NCBI GenBank assembly: GCA_965222995.1
Contig: OZ244977.1
Coordinates: 2,232,001-2,296,000 of the forward strand
Reading direction: 5' to 3'
Origin: SB11 sp965222995
Lineage (GTDB): Bacteria; Bacteroidota; Bacteroidia; UBA8524
Length of the DNA stretch: 64,000 nucleotides
A program made the position numbers and the translations under genes. Below are positions 10,154 through 19,511 of the stretch, piece by piece (the stretch's first letter is position 1; each line of letters begins with the position of its first letter). The notes below the pieces were generated by a model. That model was not told the DNA's origin, did no database searches, and saw nothing but the letters and a program-made list of their open reading frames with translations.

Positions 10154-12067
10154 CTACCCTTCCAACGCTACCAGTTGGTCAAAAATTGTTTCATAGGCAG
10201 TGTTGGCTACTTCAAGTTTAGCTAAAACTGTTGAGTATTCACTACTCAATTGTGCCATTTTATCGTTATCGCTTACCACATCAGGTTTAGCCATTTCTGT
10301 CTCAAGTTCGGCTTTTCGGCTTTCCAAATCATTCACATCAGTTTCTGCTGTAGCCAGTTTCTTGTTCAGTTGCTTTATTTCGTTTTCAGCAGTATGCTCA
10401 ACTTTTTTCTCCTTCTTCTCCTTGGGCTGAGAAACTATTTTTTCATTACCGCCCTCTTTCTTCAATTTGGCTTCTCGTTCTTTTCGCCACACCTCATATT
10501 CAGCATAAGTACCGGGAAACTCTTTAAGCTGGTTATCTTCAATCCACCATATTTTATTGGCTACTTCTGAAACAAAATACCTGTCGTGCGATACTACAAT
10601 AAACGTCCCTTCGTATTGCTGTAAAGCTTGTATCAAAATATTGATACTCTGCATATCTAGGTGGTTGGTAGGTTCATCCAACAACAAAAAGTTTGCTTCA
10701 CTTAATAGTGTTTTTGCCAAAGCTACTCTCGCTTTCTCCCCTCCTGATAGTACTTTTATTTTTTTGAAAACATCATCACCTGTAAATAAAAAGCAACCTA
10801 AAACAGTTCGCAGTTCTTGGTCTTTTCTATCGGGTGCAAAATGTTGTAATTCTTCTAAAATCTCATATTTAAGAGTAAGTGATTCCAGTTGATGCTGAGC
10901 ATAAAAAGCTTCTTTTACATTATACCCCTGCTTAGCCACTCCTTCTATAGGTTCCCTTCCCGTAATAATTCGCAATAGGGTAGATTTACCCTTTCCGTTT
11001 GCTCCTATTAATGCAATTTTATCACCTCGTACAATATGCCCATCGGTATTTTTAAAAACTACATTATCGCCATAGCTTTTTGATAGATTTTTCATCTCTG
11101 AAACTATCTTGCCCGACTGTTGCTTAACGGTAAATTTTAAGTTGATTTTGGTATCGTCATCCTGTACTTCCTCAACACGTTCCAACTTATCCAACAACTT
11201 TTGTTTACTCTGTGCTGCTGTGGCTTTTGAGGCTTTGGCCTTAAACCGCTCTATAAAACGCTCTTGCTGTTTTATGTAGTTTTGCTGGTTTTCATAGGCT
11301 TTTTGCTGTAAATCATCGCGCTCTGCTTTAGCTTTTAAATAATACTCATAATTACCGGGGTACACCGTTATCTTTTGGAAAGAAACCTCAGCAATTTTGT
11401 TTACTACTTTATCTAGGAAATAACGGTCGTGCGACACCACTACAACGCTGCCCTCATAATTTTTTATATGCTCCTCAAGCCACTGGATTGAAGGTAAGTC
11501 TAAGTGGTTAGTGGGCTCATCAAGCAATAGCACATCAGGTTTTTGCAATAATATTTTAGCCAGCATTACCCGCATGCGCCACCCACCTGAAAACTCAGTT
11601 AAGGGGCGTTGTAAATCAGTCGTACTAAAGCCTAAACCTTCTAAGACCTCATCGGTTTTGTGGTGAATATTGTACCCGTCTAAGCTCTCGTATTCAGTTT
11701 GCTTTGCTGCCAGTTCCTGCATAATGGCATCGCTTTGGTCATCAGCCATACGCTCATAAATAGCAGCTATTTCTTTCTCTAACAATAAAACACGTTCAAA
11801 AGCTTGAAGTGCTACATTACATATACTATCGGTACTTTCATAGGAAAGTAAATCCTGATTTAAAAACCCCAACGTTACATCTTTGGGCTTAGAGTAAGTT
11901 CCTGATGTTAAACTGTACTCGCCTGTAATAACACGCAGAAGCGTAGATTTACCCGTTCCGTTTTTACCAATAAGTCCAAATCGGTCTCCGGGTTTTATAT
12001 TCCAGTTGGTATCTTTATAAAGGTATCGTCCGCCAAAATCGAACGAGAAATTAGTTAAGTCAATCAT
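10154..12067 (-). CDS. ABC-F family ATPase (translation factor type)
   Basis: A 637-residue protein with two ATP-binding cassettes and no membrane segments. Cassette 1 has Walker A GKNGTGKST (about 34-42), signature SGGWRMR and Walker B VLLLDEPTNHLD. Cassette 2 has Walker A GANGKGKST (about 354-362), signature LSGGEKAR and FLLLDEPTNHLD. The inter-domain P-site linker (about 235-320) is rich in Lys, Gln and aromatic residues. A Lys/Glu-rich linker and a coiled coil follow at the C-terminus, like the YheS/ABCF3 branch. Known ABC-F proteins bind the ribosomal E site and rescue or modulate elongation. It starts 5 bases after ribBA and probably shares its transcript. A paralogue of the Uup branch is at 49141. 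Confidence 0.93.
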   Translation of the reverse strand: MIDLTNFSFDFGGRYLYKDTNWNIKPGDRFGLIGKNGTGKSTLLRVITGEYSLTSGTYSKPKDVTLGFLNQDLLSYESTDSICNVALQAFERVLLLEKEIAAIYERMADDQSDAIMQELAAKQTEYESLDGYNIHHKTDEVLEGLGFSTTDLQRPLTEFSGGWRMRVMLAKILLQKPDVLLLDEPTNHLDLPSIQWLEEHIKNYEGSVVVVSHDRYFLDKVVNKIAEVSFQKITVYPGNYEYYLKAKAERDDLQQKAYENQQNYIKQQERFIERFKAKASKATAAQSKQKLLDKLERVEEVQDDDTKINLKFTVKQQSGKIVSEMKNLSKSYGDNVVFKNTDGHIVRGDKIALIGANGKGKSTLLRIITGREPIEGVAKQGYNVKEAFYAQHQLESLTLKYEILEELQHFAPDRKDQELRTVLGCFLFTGDDVFKKIKVLSGGEKARVALAKTLLSEANFLLLDEPTNHLDMQSINILIQALQQYEGTFIVVSHDRYFVSEVANKIWWIEDNQLKEFPGTYAEYEVWRKEREAKLKKEGGNEKIVSQPKEKKEKKVEHTAENEIKQLNKKLATAETDVNDLESRKAELETEMAKPDVVSDNDKMAQLSSEYSTVLAKLEVANTAYETIFDQLVALEG

Positions 12068-12072
12068 TTAAA

Positions 12073-13296
12073 CTAGGCAATCATGTCTTTAAGATCGTGC
12101 CCCATTTTTTCCTTTTTGGTATTCAGATATTTTTCGTTGTGGTGGTTGGGTTTTATTTGTAAAGCTACCGAGTCTACAATTTCAAGTCCGTAGCCAATTA
12201 ACCCTGCACGTTTTGTAGGGTTATTAGTAATTAGTTTCATCTTGCTAATTCCTAAATCGCGCAAAATTTGTGCACCCACACCATAATCACGCTCATCCAT
12301 TTTAAAGCCCAGTTTCAAATTAGCTTCAACGGTATCTAAACCCTGCTCTTGCAGTTTGTAAGCTTTAAGCTTATTCATTAAGCCTATCCCCCTGCCTTCT
12401 TGATTTATATATAACACAACACCTTTTCCTTCCTGCTCAACCATTTTCATAGCTCCATGCAATTGGTCTCCGCAGTCGCAACGCATAGAACCAAATATAT
12501 CACCCGTTACACACGATGAGTGTACACGTACCATTACAGGTTCGCCTTCTTCCCACTCTCCTTTCACCAAAGCCAAATGTTCTTCACCCGTATGTATTTG
12601 CTTATAAGCTACTAAATCAAAATCACCATAAGTGGTGGGCATACGTACCGATATTTCACGCTTGATAAGTGTTTCCGTTTCTAAGCGGTATTCTATAAGG
12701 TCTTGAATTGAGCAAATCTTAAGGTCAAATTTCTCAGCTACCTTAACCAAATCAGGCAGGCGAGCCATAGTACCATCTTCATTCAAAATTTCCACTATAC
12801 AACCCGCAGGGTCGAAACCCGCTAAACGGGCAAAGTCTATTGCCGCCTCAGTATGTCCGGCACGGCGCAATACACCCTCGGTTTTTGCTTTTAGTGGGAA
12901 TATATGCCCCGGGCGACCTAAATCTTCGGGAGTAGTTTCAGGGTCTATCAATGCCTGAACGGTTTTTGCTCTATCTGATGCCGAAATACCTGTGGTACAG
13001 CCTTTACCCAACAAATCTACCGATACGGTGAACGCCGTTGCATGTGTGGCGGTGTTTTTACCCACCATTAGTTCTAAATCCAGCTCTTGGCAACGGTCTT
13101 CTAACAAAGGAACACAGATTAAGCCCCTGCCTTCTTTTGCCATAAAATTTATCATTTCGGGGGTAACGTTAGCGGCAGCGGTTAAAAAATCGCCTTCGTT
13201 TTCACGGTCTTCATCGTCTACCACAATAATTATTTTCCCTGCTTTTATATCTGCAATACCTTCTTCAATGGTATTCAGTTTTATCTCTGAATTCAT
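12073..13296 (-). CDS. ribBA: Bifunctional riboflavin biosynthesis protein RibBA
   Basis: 407 residues, the usual fusion length. The N-terminal half (about 5-205) is 3,4-dihydroxy-2-butanone 4-phosphate synthase, with the acidic DDEDRENEGD motif near residue 27 and the THATAFTVSVD segment. The C-terminal half (about 208-400) is GTP cyclohydrolase II, with zinc ligands Cys262, Cys273 and Cys275 in CVTGDIFGSMRCDC and the QEGRGIGL loop. Together they supply the pyrimidine and four-carbon precursors of riboflavin. The ATG lies four bases after a TACCTTTG box, so the message is probably leaderless or nearly so. No FMN riboswitch is visible in the short upstream gap. It heads a transcript with the ABC-F gene. 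Confidence 0.97.
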   Translation of the reverse strand: MNSEIKLNTIEEGIADIKAGKIIIVVDDEDRENEGDFLTAAANVTPEMINFMAKEGRGLICVPLLEDRCQELDLELMVGKNTATHATAFTVSVDLLGKGCTTGISASDRAKTVQALIDPETTPEDLGRPGHIFPLKAKTEGVLRRAGHTEAAIDFARLAGFDPAGCIVEILNEDGTMARLPDLVKVAEKFDLKICSIQDLIEYRLETETLIKREISVRMPTTYGDFDLVAYKQIHTGEEHLALVKGEWEEGEPVMVRVHSSCVTGDIFGSMRCDCGDQLHGAMKMVEQEGKGVVLYINQEGRGIGLMNKLKAYKLQEQGLDTVEANLKLGFKMDERDYGVGAQILRDLGISKMKLITNNPTKRAGLIGYGLEIVDSVALQIKPNHHNEKYLNTKKEKMGHDLKDMIA

Positions 13297-13300
13297 GCCG

Positions 13301-13308
13301 CAAAGGTA
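13301..13308 (-). promoter_or_regulatory. -7 promoter box of ribBA
   Basis: TACCTTTG on the minus strand, matching the Bacteroidota -7 consensus TAnnTTTG, ends five bases before the ribBA ATG. No TTTG -33 element is at the expected spacing. The geometry implies a leaderless transcript. Confidence 0.5.
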
Positions 13309-13360
13309 CTGCTTTGAAAGGGATTTTTAATAGGACGAAAAAGGATTGTATATCTCCTAA

Positions 13361-14554
13361 TTAGAGAGTCTGATAAAACTCTACTACCTCTTTGCACACC
13401 ACATTATTGTCGTAATGGTCTTCAATCAATTGGCGGGCATTTTGCCCCAGTATACTGCGTTTGGCATTATCATTTAGCAGAATTACTATATGTGCTGCCA
13501 ACTCTGCAGGAGTAGCACCAATAAGTATATTTTTCTCGTGCGTACAGTTAATACCTGTTGCCCCTAAAGGGGTAGAAACTATTGCCTTACCCAGTGCCAT
13601 ACCTTCCAGTATTTTTATGCGTATGCCGCTACCGCTAAGCAAAGGCACTACCATTATGTTCTTGCCTTGCATAAACTCAATAGCATCAGGCACTTCACCT
13701 TCAATATGTACATTGGTATCTTTTCTATCCTTCACCCATTGGGGTATTTTTTTTCCTGCTAAATGGAATTGTGCTTGGGGTACTTCTTGCAATACCAAAG
13801 TCCATACCTCATCCAAGAACCAGCGCATAGCCTCTTGGTTGGGTATCCAGTCCATTGAACCTAAATGGAATACTTTGAAGTTGTTTTCAGTTTGCCCTTG
13901 GTTTTCAAATTTAGTTAAGTCTATCCCGTGGGGCGATACGTGTGCTTTACCTTTAAATCCGCTTTGCTCAAAAAAGTCTGCATCTTCTTGGGTGAGGGAT
14001 ATAAAGGCATCCAACTCACCTAAAGTTCTTATCTCATACTTTTTTAATCGCCTGGCCAACAGTCCTAAATACCATTTCTTTATCGGGTTAGTTTCGTTAT
14101 CGGCCAATTTCTCCCAAATTTTATGCTCTACATTATGGGCACGCATGGCAATTGCTCCTCTAAAATTTTGACGCATTACGGGCAAAAACCCGGTTACAAA
14201 AAGACTCTCTAAATGGATTACATCATAATTATCGGCTTGAAGGGTTTTAGCTAAAAGCTGTGCAACCCCATCGTTATAAAAACGTACCATGTGATACGAT
14301 GTATTAGTAAACAGATTAAGAAAAGCATCCATTGCTTTTATATCTGTATCTATATCAAAGTATTCAAAGCCAAAATCATCATAAAAATATTGTGGAAGAT
14401 TTGCAGCGTCTACCCCATCTTTTTTGGGGTTTAGGCAAAGCAGTTTCACTTGCGCTCCTGCCGCTTTTAGCCCTTGCAATAAAGCATGCATGGCTATTAC
14501 ACCCCCATCTTTTAAAGGATAGGGAACACGGTGTGAAACTATAAGAATTTTCAT
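13361..14554 (-). CDS. Glycosyltransferase, GT4 family (GT-B fold)
   Basis: 397 residues with the two-domain GT-B layout. The N-terminus MKILIVSHRVPYPLKDGG is a typical glycine-rich acceptor loop. Mid-protein come VSPHGIDLTKF and FHLGSMDWIPNQEAM, and the donor-binding part contains VVPLLSGSGIRIKILEGMALGKAIVSTPLGATGI, the E-x7-E-like region of GT4 enzymes. It probably transfers a sugar to a lipid-linked or surface glycan on the inner face of the membrane; donor and acceptor are unknown. It starts 6 bases after the LptF/LptG-type permease gene, which fits a role in lipopolysaccharide or envelope glycan supply. Confidence 0.88.
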   Translation of the reverse strand: MKILIVSHRVPYPLKDGGVIAMHALLQGLKAAGAQVKLLCLNPKKDGVDAANLPQYFYDDFGFEYFDIDTDIKAMDAFLNLFTNTSYHMVRFYNDGVAQLLAKTLQADNYDVIHLESLFVTGFLPVMRQNFRGAIAMRAHNVEHKIWEKLADNETNPIKKWYLGLLARRLKKYEIRTLGELDAFISLTQEDADFFEQSGFKGKAHVSPHGIDLTKFENQGQTENNFKVFHLGSMDWIPNQEAMRWFLDEVWTLVLQEVPQAQFHLAGKKIPQWVKDRKDTNVHIEGEVPDAIEFMQGKNIMVVPLLSGSGIRIKILEGMALGKAIVSTPLGATGINCTHEKNILIGATPAELAAHIVILLNDNAKRSILGQNARQLIEDHYDNNVVCKEVVEFYQTL

Positions 14555-14560
14555 GGCTTA

Positions 14561-15994
14561 TTATGTGCTGCTTCTCTTTCCAAACTTGAAAAAGCGTCGC
14601 ACGGCACGAATATAGGCATCAGGGTCAAAAAGTGAGGAATCTCTTGATGCTTTTGATACCAGCCAAATGCCTACGGGAGAAAGTACTGCAACTGCCAACC
14701 ACATACCGTGTCTTGCTTCGGCTACCAGTTCTTTAGTCATTTTTTCTCCTGCAATGCTTAGTATATAAAACACTAAGAATAACAATATTGCCAATACCAT
14801 TGGCAAACCGAAACCCCCTTTGCGTACTATAGCCCCTAAAGGTGCCCCTATTAAAAACAACACCAAACAAGCTGCCGGAAAGGTGAGTTTTTTGTGCCAC
14901 TCTACATTGTGCCTGGCTTTTTTCTTCCTAAGCTCTTCAATCATTTTTTGATTGTTCTCTAAAACTCCTTTTGTAGTTCTGGCTATATTTAGGGCTTGAG
15001 AAAATACCATATTTACATTAGGGTCTTCTTTGGCTCTCCACTGCGCTGTATACTGGTGAAAAGTATCTATATAGTTCTCGTAAAGGGTATCATAAATGTG
15101 GTAGTTGTTGTTTACAAAAGTCAGCATCTCCTTAAATACTGTATCCTCACGTTGCTGCAACGAATCACTACCACCTTGTAATTGACTTAAATTTTTTAGC
15201 TGGTGATTTCCTTTAAATAATTCTTCTGCAGTACGCCCCAAATCCAATTGCGATAAATCAAAAATAATTTCCTGCTTTTTGAAGCGCATTTTGTTGTGCT
15301 TGTAGGTTTGGTGGTAATCAGCACTGGTTTTCATCTCCTCATACCGCGTACCATTATACAGATTAAAGTACATAAACCGTTTATCCTCACTGCTGTTCAT
15401 CTCACCTCTTTCGGCACGTATTACTCTGGTATTGGTTTGGTCTTCGGTATGATCGTATATCAATACATCATAAATGTCTTTCCCGTTTTTATCTTTCTTA
15501 CCGATTTTAATAGCATACCCTTCAATATCTGTATAAAAAGCACCCTCCGGAATATCAAAAGCAGGTTTTTTGTTTTTCACATCCCAATACAAAGCTGCAA
15601 ACTTTAAGTTCGATTTTGGGATAATAATATTAGCAAAAAAGAAAGCTCCTATTGAAATTGCCAATACCAGCATAAATGTGGGGTATAGAGCCCTACGTAA
15701 AGGTACTCCTGAGGCTTTTATGGCCACCAGCTCATACTTCTCCCCTAAATTTCCATACACCATTAATGAGGATAGCAACACCCCCATTGCCAATGCCAGC
15801 AAAATAAAATTGGGCACGGCATACATTAGCAACTCTGCTATTATATACCATTCCAGTCCTTTCCCTACCAACACATCAATGTATTTCCATAAAAATTGAA
15901 TAAGAAAAAACAGTGTAGAAATGAAAAAGGTAACTACAAAGGGCCCCACAAAGGAGCGAAGAAGAAAAACATCGATTTTTTTTATGCTAAACAC
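14561..15994 (-). CDS. LptF/LptG family permease (lipopolysaccharide export)
   Basis: 477 residues with the YjgP/YjgQ architecture: three N-terminal transmembrane segments (about 12-36, 55-78, 100-120), a large periplasmic beta-jellyroll domain (about 125-365) and three C-terminal segments (about 370-390, 396-414, 424-445). The jellyroll carries EGAFYTDIEGYAIKIGKKD, typical of the family. In the Lpt complex LptF and LptG couple the LptB ATPase to removal of LPS from the inner membrane. Bacteroidota proteins of this type often cannot be assigned to F or G from sequence alone. The start codon is GTG. It is followed six bases later by a GT4 glycosyltransferase. Confidence 0.9.
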   Translation of the reverse strand: MFSIKKIDVFLLRSFVGPFVVTFFISTLFFLIQFLWKYIDVLVGKGLEWYIIAELLMYAVPNFILLALAMGVLLSSLMVYGNLGEKYELVAIKASGVPLRRALYPTFMLVLAISIGAFFFANIIIPKSNLKFAALYWDVKNKKPAFDIPEGAFYTDIEGYAIKIGKKDKNGKDIYDVLIYDHTEDQTNTRVIRAERGEMNSSEDKRFMYFNLYNGTRYEEMKTSADYHQTYKHNKMRFKKQEIIFDLSQLDLGRTAEELFKGNHQLKNLSQLQGGSDSLQQREDTVFKEMLTFVNNNYHIYDTLYENYIDTFHQYTAQWRAKEDPNVNMVFSQALNIARTTKGVLENNQKMIEELRKKKARHNVEWHKKLTFPAACLVLFLIGAPLGAIVRKGGFGLPMVLAILLFLVFYILSIAGEKMTKELVAEARHGMWLAVAVLSPVGIWLVSKASRDSSLFDPDAYIRAVRRFFKFGKRSST

Positions 15995-16065
15995 AAAGGC
16001 AAACTATTGGGTATACGCCTAACATCAAATTTTTAGCCAAAAAAGTTTTTATCTGAACTTACTGT

Positions 16066-16449
16066 TTACGAACCGATAGCAGTTTTTAGGGTTTGTACTT
16101 GTGCCTCCCACAACTGCGTAGATTCTTCAATTTCATAATCGGCAGCAAAATCGGTTATTACCAGTGCCACATCACCGGTTAGCTCGTCTTGAGAAATCTC
16201 AAATTCAAAATATTCATCGTCAGGCTCATCAACCCAACTGAATCGTACACCTTTTTGGGATGTATTTTTAATTAATTCAGCCGTTTGTTCAGATCCTTCC
16301 CAAATAAAAGTGTAAAATTTTTTGTTCTTAATATTTACATCATCAGCAAACCACTCCGATAAGCCTGAAGGAGTACTAAGGTAACTATATAATATGCCCG
16401 GAGATGACTTTAAAGGGAACTCAACCTGAAATTTTTTCTTTTTACTCAT
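16066..16449 (-). CDS. START-like domain protein (AHSA1-related)
   Basis: 127 residues forming one SRPBCC/START-like fold: an N-terminal beta strand after a KKKK leader, the helix SPGILYSYLSTPSGLSEWFADDV typical of the group, a beta sheet (FYTFIWEGSEQTAELI...VRFSW) and a long C-terminal helix (QLWEAQVQTLKTA). Family members bind hydrophobic ligands or partner proteins. This small cytoplasmic version is conserved in Bacteroidota but has no known job. It is transcribed away from the PAP2 gene; a perfect palindrome lies in the shared upstream region (16467-16501). Confidence 0.8.
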   Translation of the reverse strand: MSKKKKFQVEFPLKSSPGILYSYLSTPSGLSEWFADDVNIKNKKFYTFIWEGSEQTAELIKNTSQKGVRFSWVDEPDDEYFEFEISQDELTGDVALVITDFAADYEIEESTQLWEAQVQTLKTAIGS

Positions 16450-16466
16450 GTCATCCTAAATTAAAA

Positions 16467-16501
16467 CACAAAGCATTATTTAAATAATGCCTTTCTTTGT
16501 G
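16467..16501. repeat. Inverted repeat between divergent START-like and PAP2 genes
   Basis: GCATTATTTAAATAATGC (16473-16490) is a perfect 18-bp palindrome. It is flanked by an outer arm CACAAAG (16467-16473) and CTTTGTG (16495-16501), separated from the core on the right by a few unpaired bases. It sits 18 bases upstream of the START-like ATG and about 40 bases upstream of the PAP2 GTG. It could be an operator or an mRNA hairpin. Confidence 0.4.
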
Positions 16502-16540
16502 CTGATAATAAGTTTTACAAATTAAGTCAAAACACTTGTT

Positions 16541-17206
16541 GTGTCAAGTATAATTATAAAAAACAAGTTGTTTTTTTCCCTTTGCGTGGTTTTTACAAGC
16601 TTTTGTGCATTCCAAACCCTTTTCTATCCTAAAGGTACTCTTGTTTTAGCCTTTAGTTCGATACGTAGCACAGGCAGTGATTTTTTCTTTAAATATGTTA
16701 CTTTTTTGGGAGATGGATTATCGTTTATAATCATCTCTATACTCTTATTACTTTTTATAAAAATTCGTTGGGGAATAGTAAGCTTGCTTATTTATAGTGT
16801 TTCAGGATTATTGGCTCAGTTTTTTAAAAAAATTGTTTTTGGTCCTTTACCACGACCTTTAAAATATTTTGAAGGGAATACCGATTTATTTCCCGTTGAT
16901 GGAGTACATAATGCCTATGTACATTCTTTCCCGTCAGGGCATACCACCACAACTTTCGCTATGTTTACTTTTATTGTTTTACTGTATAGCGGTAGAAAAG
17001 GTGTAGCTGTTATTTGCTTTATTATAGCTGTATTAACAGCTATAAGCCGTATATATTTGGCACAACACTTTGTTGAAGATGTACTGGCAGGAACCATTTT
17101 AGGATTGGTTAGTAGCGCAATATTGTATTTTTGGTTAGAGACAAAACAACCTGGCTTTTTGCAAAAAAATAGTTTAAACAAACCTTTGCTGACTTTTAAT
17201 AAATGA
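16541..17206 (+). CDS. PAP2-family membrane phosphatase
   Basis: 221 residues with about six hydrophobic segments. All three PAP2 active-site motifs are present: K-x6-RP as KIVFGPLPRP, PSGH with Pro131-Ser132-Gly133-His134, and SR-x5-H-x3-D as Ser169-Arg170...His176...Asp180. The family dephosphorylates lipid phosphates such as undecaprenyl-pyrophosphate or phosphatidate on the outer leaflet. The GTG at 16541 is the only suitable start, since upstream in-frame codons are not initiators and the signal segment begins at once. Its last four bases overlap the ATG of the glycosyltransferase gene downstream (ATGA), so lipid-phosphate recycling and a polyprenyl-phosphate-sugar transferase are translationally coupled. 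Confidence 0.93.
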   Translation: MSSIIIKNKLFFSLCVVFTSFCAFQTLFYPKGTLVLAFSSIRSTGSDFFFKYVTFLGDGLSFIIISILLLLFIKIRWGIVSLLIYSVSGLLAQFFKKIVFGPLPRPLKYFEGNTDLFPVDGVHNAYVHSFPSGHTTTTFAMFTFIVLLYSGRKGVAVICFIIAVLTAISRIYLAQHFVEDVLAGTILGLVSSAILYFWLETKQPGFLQKNSLNKPLLTFNK

Positions 17207-18924
17207 ACAGCGACAAAAAACACTACCTATATATAGCCTTACTTGGGGCAGTACTATTTATTCCCTTTTTAGGACAAGTACATTTATTTGACTGGGATGA
17301 AATAAACTTTGCCGAAAGTGCCCGCGAAATGATGATTAGCGGTAATTACTTTCAGGTGCAGGTTAATTTTCAACCGTTTTGGGAAAAGCCTCCCCTATTT
17401 TTTTGGTTGCAGGTATTAAGCATGAAAGTTTTTGGGGTGAATGAGTTTGCCGCCCGATTTCCCAATGCTGTTTGCGGTATAGCTACACTTTTAGTCATTT
17501 TTCATATTGGGAGAAAAATATTCAGTACCCGATTGGGATATTGGTGGGTACTGGCTTTTATTGGTGCCTTTACACCCCACTTGTATTTTAAATCAGCCAT
17601 TATAGACCCTACTTTCAATCTGTTTATATTTTTAGGAGTTTATCAAATATATAGAGCTTCTATACTTGAAGCCGGAAACAAACGCTTGGGTATTTATGCT
17701 TTAGCGGGAATATTTTTAGGTTTAGCTGTTTTAACTAAAGGCCCTGCCGCTGCTGCTATCACATTACTGTGTGTTATCAGCTTTTTGGTTGTTAAACGTT
17801 TCAAGTGGTATTTTAATATTAAGGAGTTATTGGTTTATACACTCTGCGCTATTGCTGTAGCTTTTGCATGGTTTGGAGTTGAAACGGTAAATAACGGTTT
17901 CTTTTTCCTCCGCGAGTTTATACTATACCAAATAGACTTATTCCGAAACCCCGTAGCCAGTCATGGGCAGCCCTTTTTTTACCATCCTATAGTTTTATTG
18001 TTGGGTTGCTTCCCAATTTCTGTAATTGCTTTTTCTATGTTTAGAAAAAACGATGCTATTGAAGATGAACAACGTGTTTTTGTGAAATGGATGCTTATTC
18101 TGTTTTGGGTGGTACTCATATTATTTAGTATAGTGAAAACCAAAATTGTGCATTATTCATCGCTATGCTACCTGCCCCTTACTTTTTTAGCTGCATACAC
18201 TATGGAGAACATTTTAAAAGGGGAATGGAAATTTTGGCGTTGGCTGGCTATTCCGTTTTTAATTATTGGTATTTCACTGGCTGCTGCATTTACTTTAGTG
18301 CCTTTTATTGCCTCAAGTACATCGCTAAAGGAAAAGATTTTCCCTATGATAAAAGACCCGTTTGCTGTAGCTAATTTTAGCCGTGAAGTAGCTTGGGGTG
18401 GCTGGGAATGGCTGATAGGTATTTTGTTTTTGGCAGCTATTGTTGGTGGAGTTATTCTTTTACTTCGAAATAAATATCGACAAGGATTTTTGTCGCTACT
18501 AGTAGGCACTACTATTAGCTTACAATTATTCTTATACATTGTTGTGCCTAAAATTGAGCAATACAGTCAAGGTGCTGCGATACAGTTTTGGGAAAGTGTG
18601 AAAGACAAAGATGTTTATGTGCAACCGCTAGGCTATGATACTTACGCGCATTACTTTTATGCCAGAATAAAACCTTGGGAGGAAAATACCTCGCCTGAGT
18701 TTGCAAAGTTTATTGAAGAAAACAAAGCTGACTACCAAGAACGTGCTCCTACGGATTGGTTTGACCATATACTAAGAGATTGGCTTGTTGATGGTAACAT
18801 TGATAAACCTGCTTATTTCTGTTGCCACATGAAGAAAGCCGAAGAATATTACCAACGCCCCGATTTCGAAAAAATTGGTGAAGACGGTGGTTTTGTATTC
18901 TTTAAAAGAGAACCGAAAAGATAA
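17203..18924 (+). CDS. ArnT/PMT-like membrane glycosyltransferase (GT83 type)
   Basis: 573 residues with about ten transmembrane segments in the first 440 and a soluble periplasmic C-terminal part. The N-terminal periplasmic loop carries the catalytic-type acidic motif DWDE (Asp30-Glu33) followed by INFAESAREM, and EKPPLFFW is the usual second landmark. Known relatives move a sugar from an undecaprenyl-phosphate donor to lipid A, proteins or glycans in the periplasm. The four-base overlap with the PAP2 gene suggests the two work on the same lipid carrier. The acceptor cannot be told from sequence. Confidence 0.92.
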   Translation: MNSDKKHYLYIALLGAVLFIPFLGQVHLFDWDEINFAESAREMMISGNYFQVQVNFQPFWEKPPLFFWLQVLSMKVFGVNEFAARFPNAVCGIATLLVIFHIGRKIFSTRLGYWWVLAFIGAFTPHLYFKSAIIDPTFNLFIFLGVYQIYRASILEAGNKRLGIYALAGIFLGLAVLTKGPAAAAITLLCVISFLVVKRFKWYFNIKELLVYTLCAIAVAFAWFGVETVNNGFFFLREFILYQIDLFRNPVASHGQPFFYHPIVLLLGCFPISVIAFSMFRKNDAIEDEQRVFVKWMLILFWVVLILFSIVKTKIVHYSSLCYLPLTFLAAYTMENILKGEWKFWRWLAIPFLIIGISLAAAFTLVPFIASSTSLKEKIFPMIKDPFAVANFSREVAWGGWEWLIGILFLAAIVGGVILLLRNKYRQGFLSLLVGTTISLQLFLYIVVPKIEQYSQGAAIQFWESVKDKDVYVQPLGYDTYAHYFYARIKPWEENTSPEFAKFIEENKADYQERAPTDWFDHILRDWLVDGNIDKPAYFCCHMKKAEEYYQRPDFEKIGEDGGFVFFKREPKR

Positions 18925-19003
18925 GATAGTTTGAAGTCTTAAGTTTCAGGTTTTAAAGTTCTGAGTTCTGATACAGGTTTTAGAGGTTTCTAATTTTAGA
19001 ATT

Positions 19004-19504
19004 TTAATGAGGTGGTGGTGGTCGGTGTCCTCTTTTGCCGCCAGGTGGTGGAGGTGCCATGGCTCTAAGAATATCATCAATAAAGCGGTCGAAGAGTTTT
19101 TGTTGTTCAGGCTTACATAGTTGACGTACTTTAGTAAAGTGTTTAAAGGTAGCACCGTGAATTTGCCCCATTAACACCCCTATTTCTTGTTGTAATTGCC
19201 TGCTTTCTGTTGAGTCGATTGTGTTGGTTTTTAAACCGTCAAAATATTGGTCGCGGGTATCACTTAATTTTCTGTGAATTTCTTTCATTTCGCCACGGTG
19301 TTCATCGCGTAGCTTAAAAAAAGCTTCTTGTTGTTCCTCATCAAGTTGTAACTTTTCAATGATAAACTCAGAGGGTGAGCCTTTTCTCATTTTATGAGGT
19401 GGGTGATGAGATTTTGATTGCCCTATAAACAGGTATACCAAGGTACCTGCATTAATAATCAATAAGGCTACAATAACAACAGTTAAAAATCTGGTTCTTT
19501 CCAT
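19004..19504 (-). CDS. Periplasmic Spy/CnrX-like metal- or stress-sensor protein
   Basis: 166 residues: one N-terminal membrane segment (about 8-28), then an all-helical periplasmic part with EKLQLDEEQQEAFFKLRDEH and RQLCKPEQQKLFDRFIDDI, the paired helix-hairpin pattern of the CpxP/Spy/ZraP/CnrX superfamily. His-rich and Pro-rich stretches flank the core (KSHHPPHKM at about 32-40; a GHRPPPPH end), which could bind metal. It is the last gene of the ECF-sigma operon, eight bases after the putative anti-sigma gene. In CnrYXH-type systems the equivalent protein senses metal and signals to the anti-sigma factor. Role here inferred from fold and position; the metal is unknown. Confidence 0.75.
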   Translation of the reverse strand: MERTRFLTVVIVALLIINAGTLVYLFIGQSKSHHPPHKMRKGSPSEFIIEKLQLDEEQQEAFFKLRDEHRGEMKEIHRKLSDTRDQYFDGLKTNTIDSTESRQLQQEIGVLMGQIHGATFKHFTKVRQLCKPEQQKLFDRFIDDILRAMAPPPPGGKRGHRPPPPH

Positions 19505-19511
19505 TTTTGTT

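Noticed and set aside
10557..10892. 111-codon plus-strand ORF inside the ABC-F gene
   Set aside because: Opposite strand of conserved Walker and signature motifs.
13461..14171. 236-codon plus-strand ORF
   Set aside because: It lies entirely antisense to the clear GT4 glycosyltransferase gene and its product looks like reverse-strand shadow (Ser/Cys-rich, no family).
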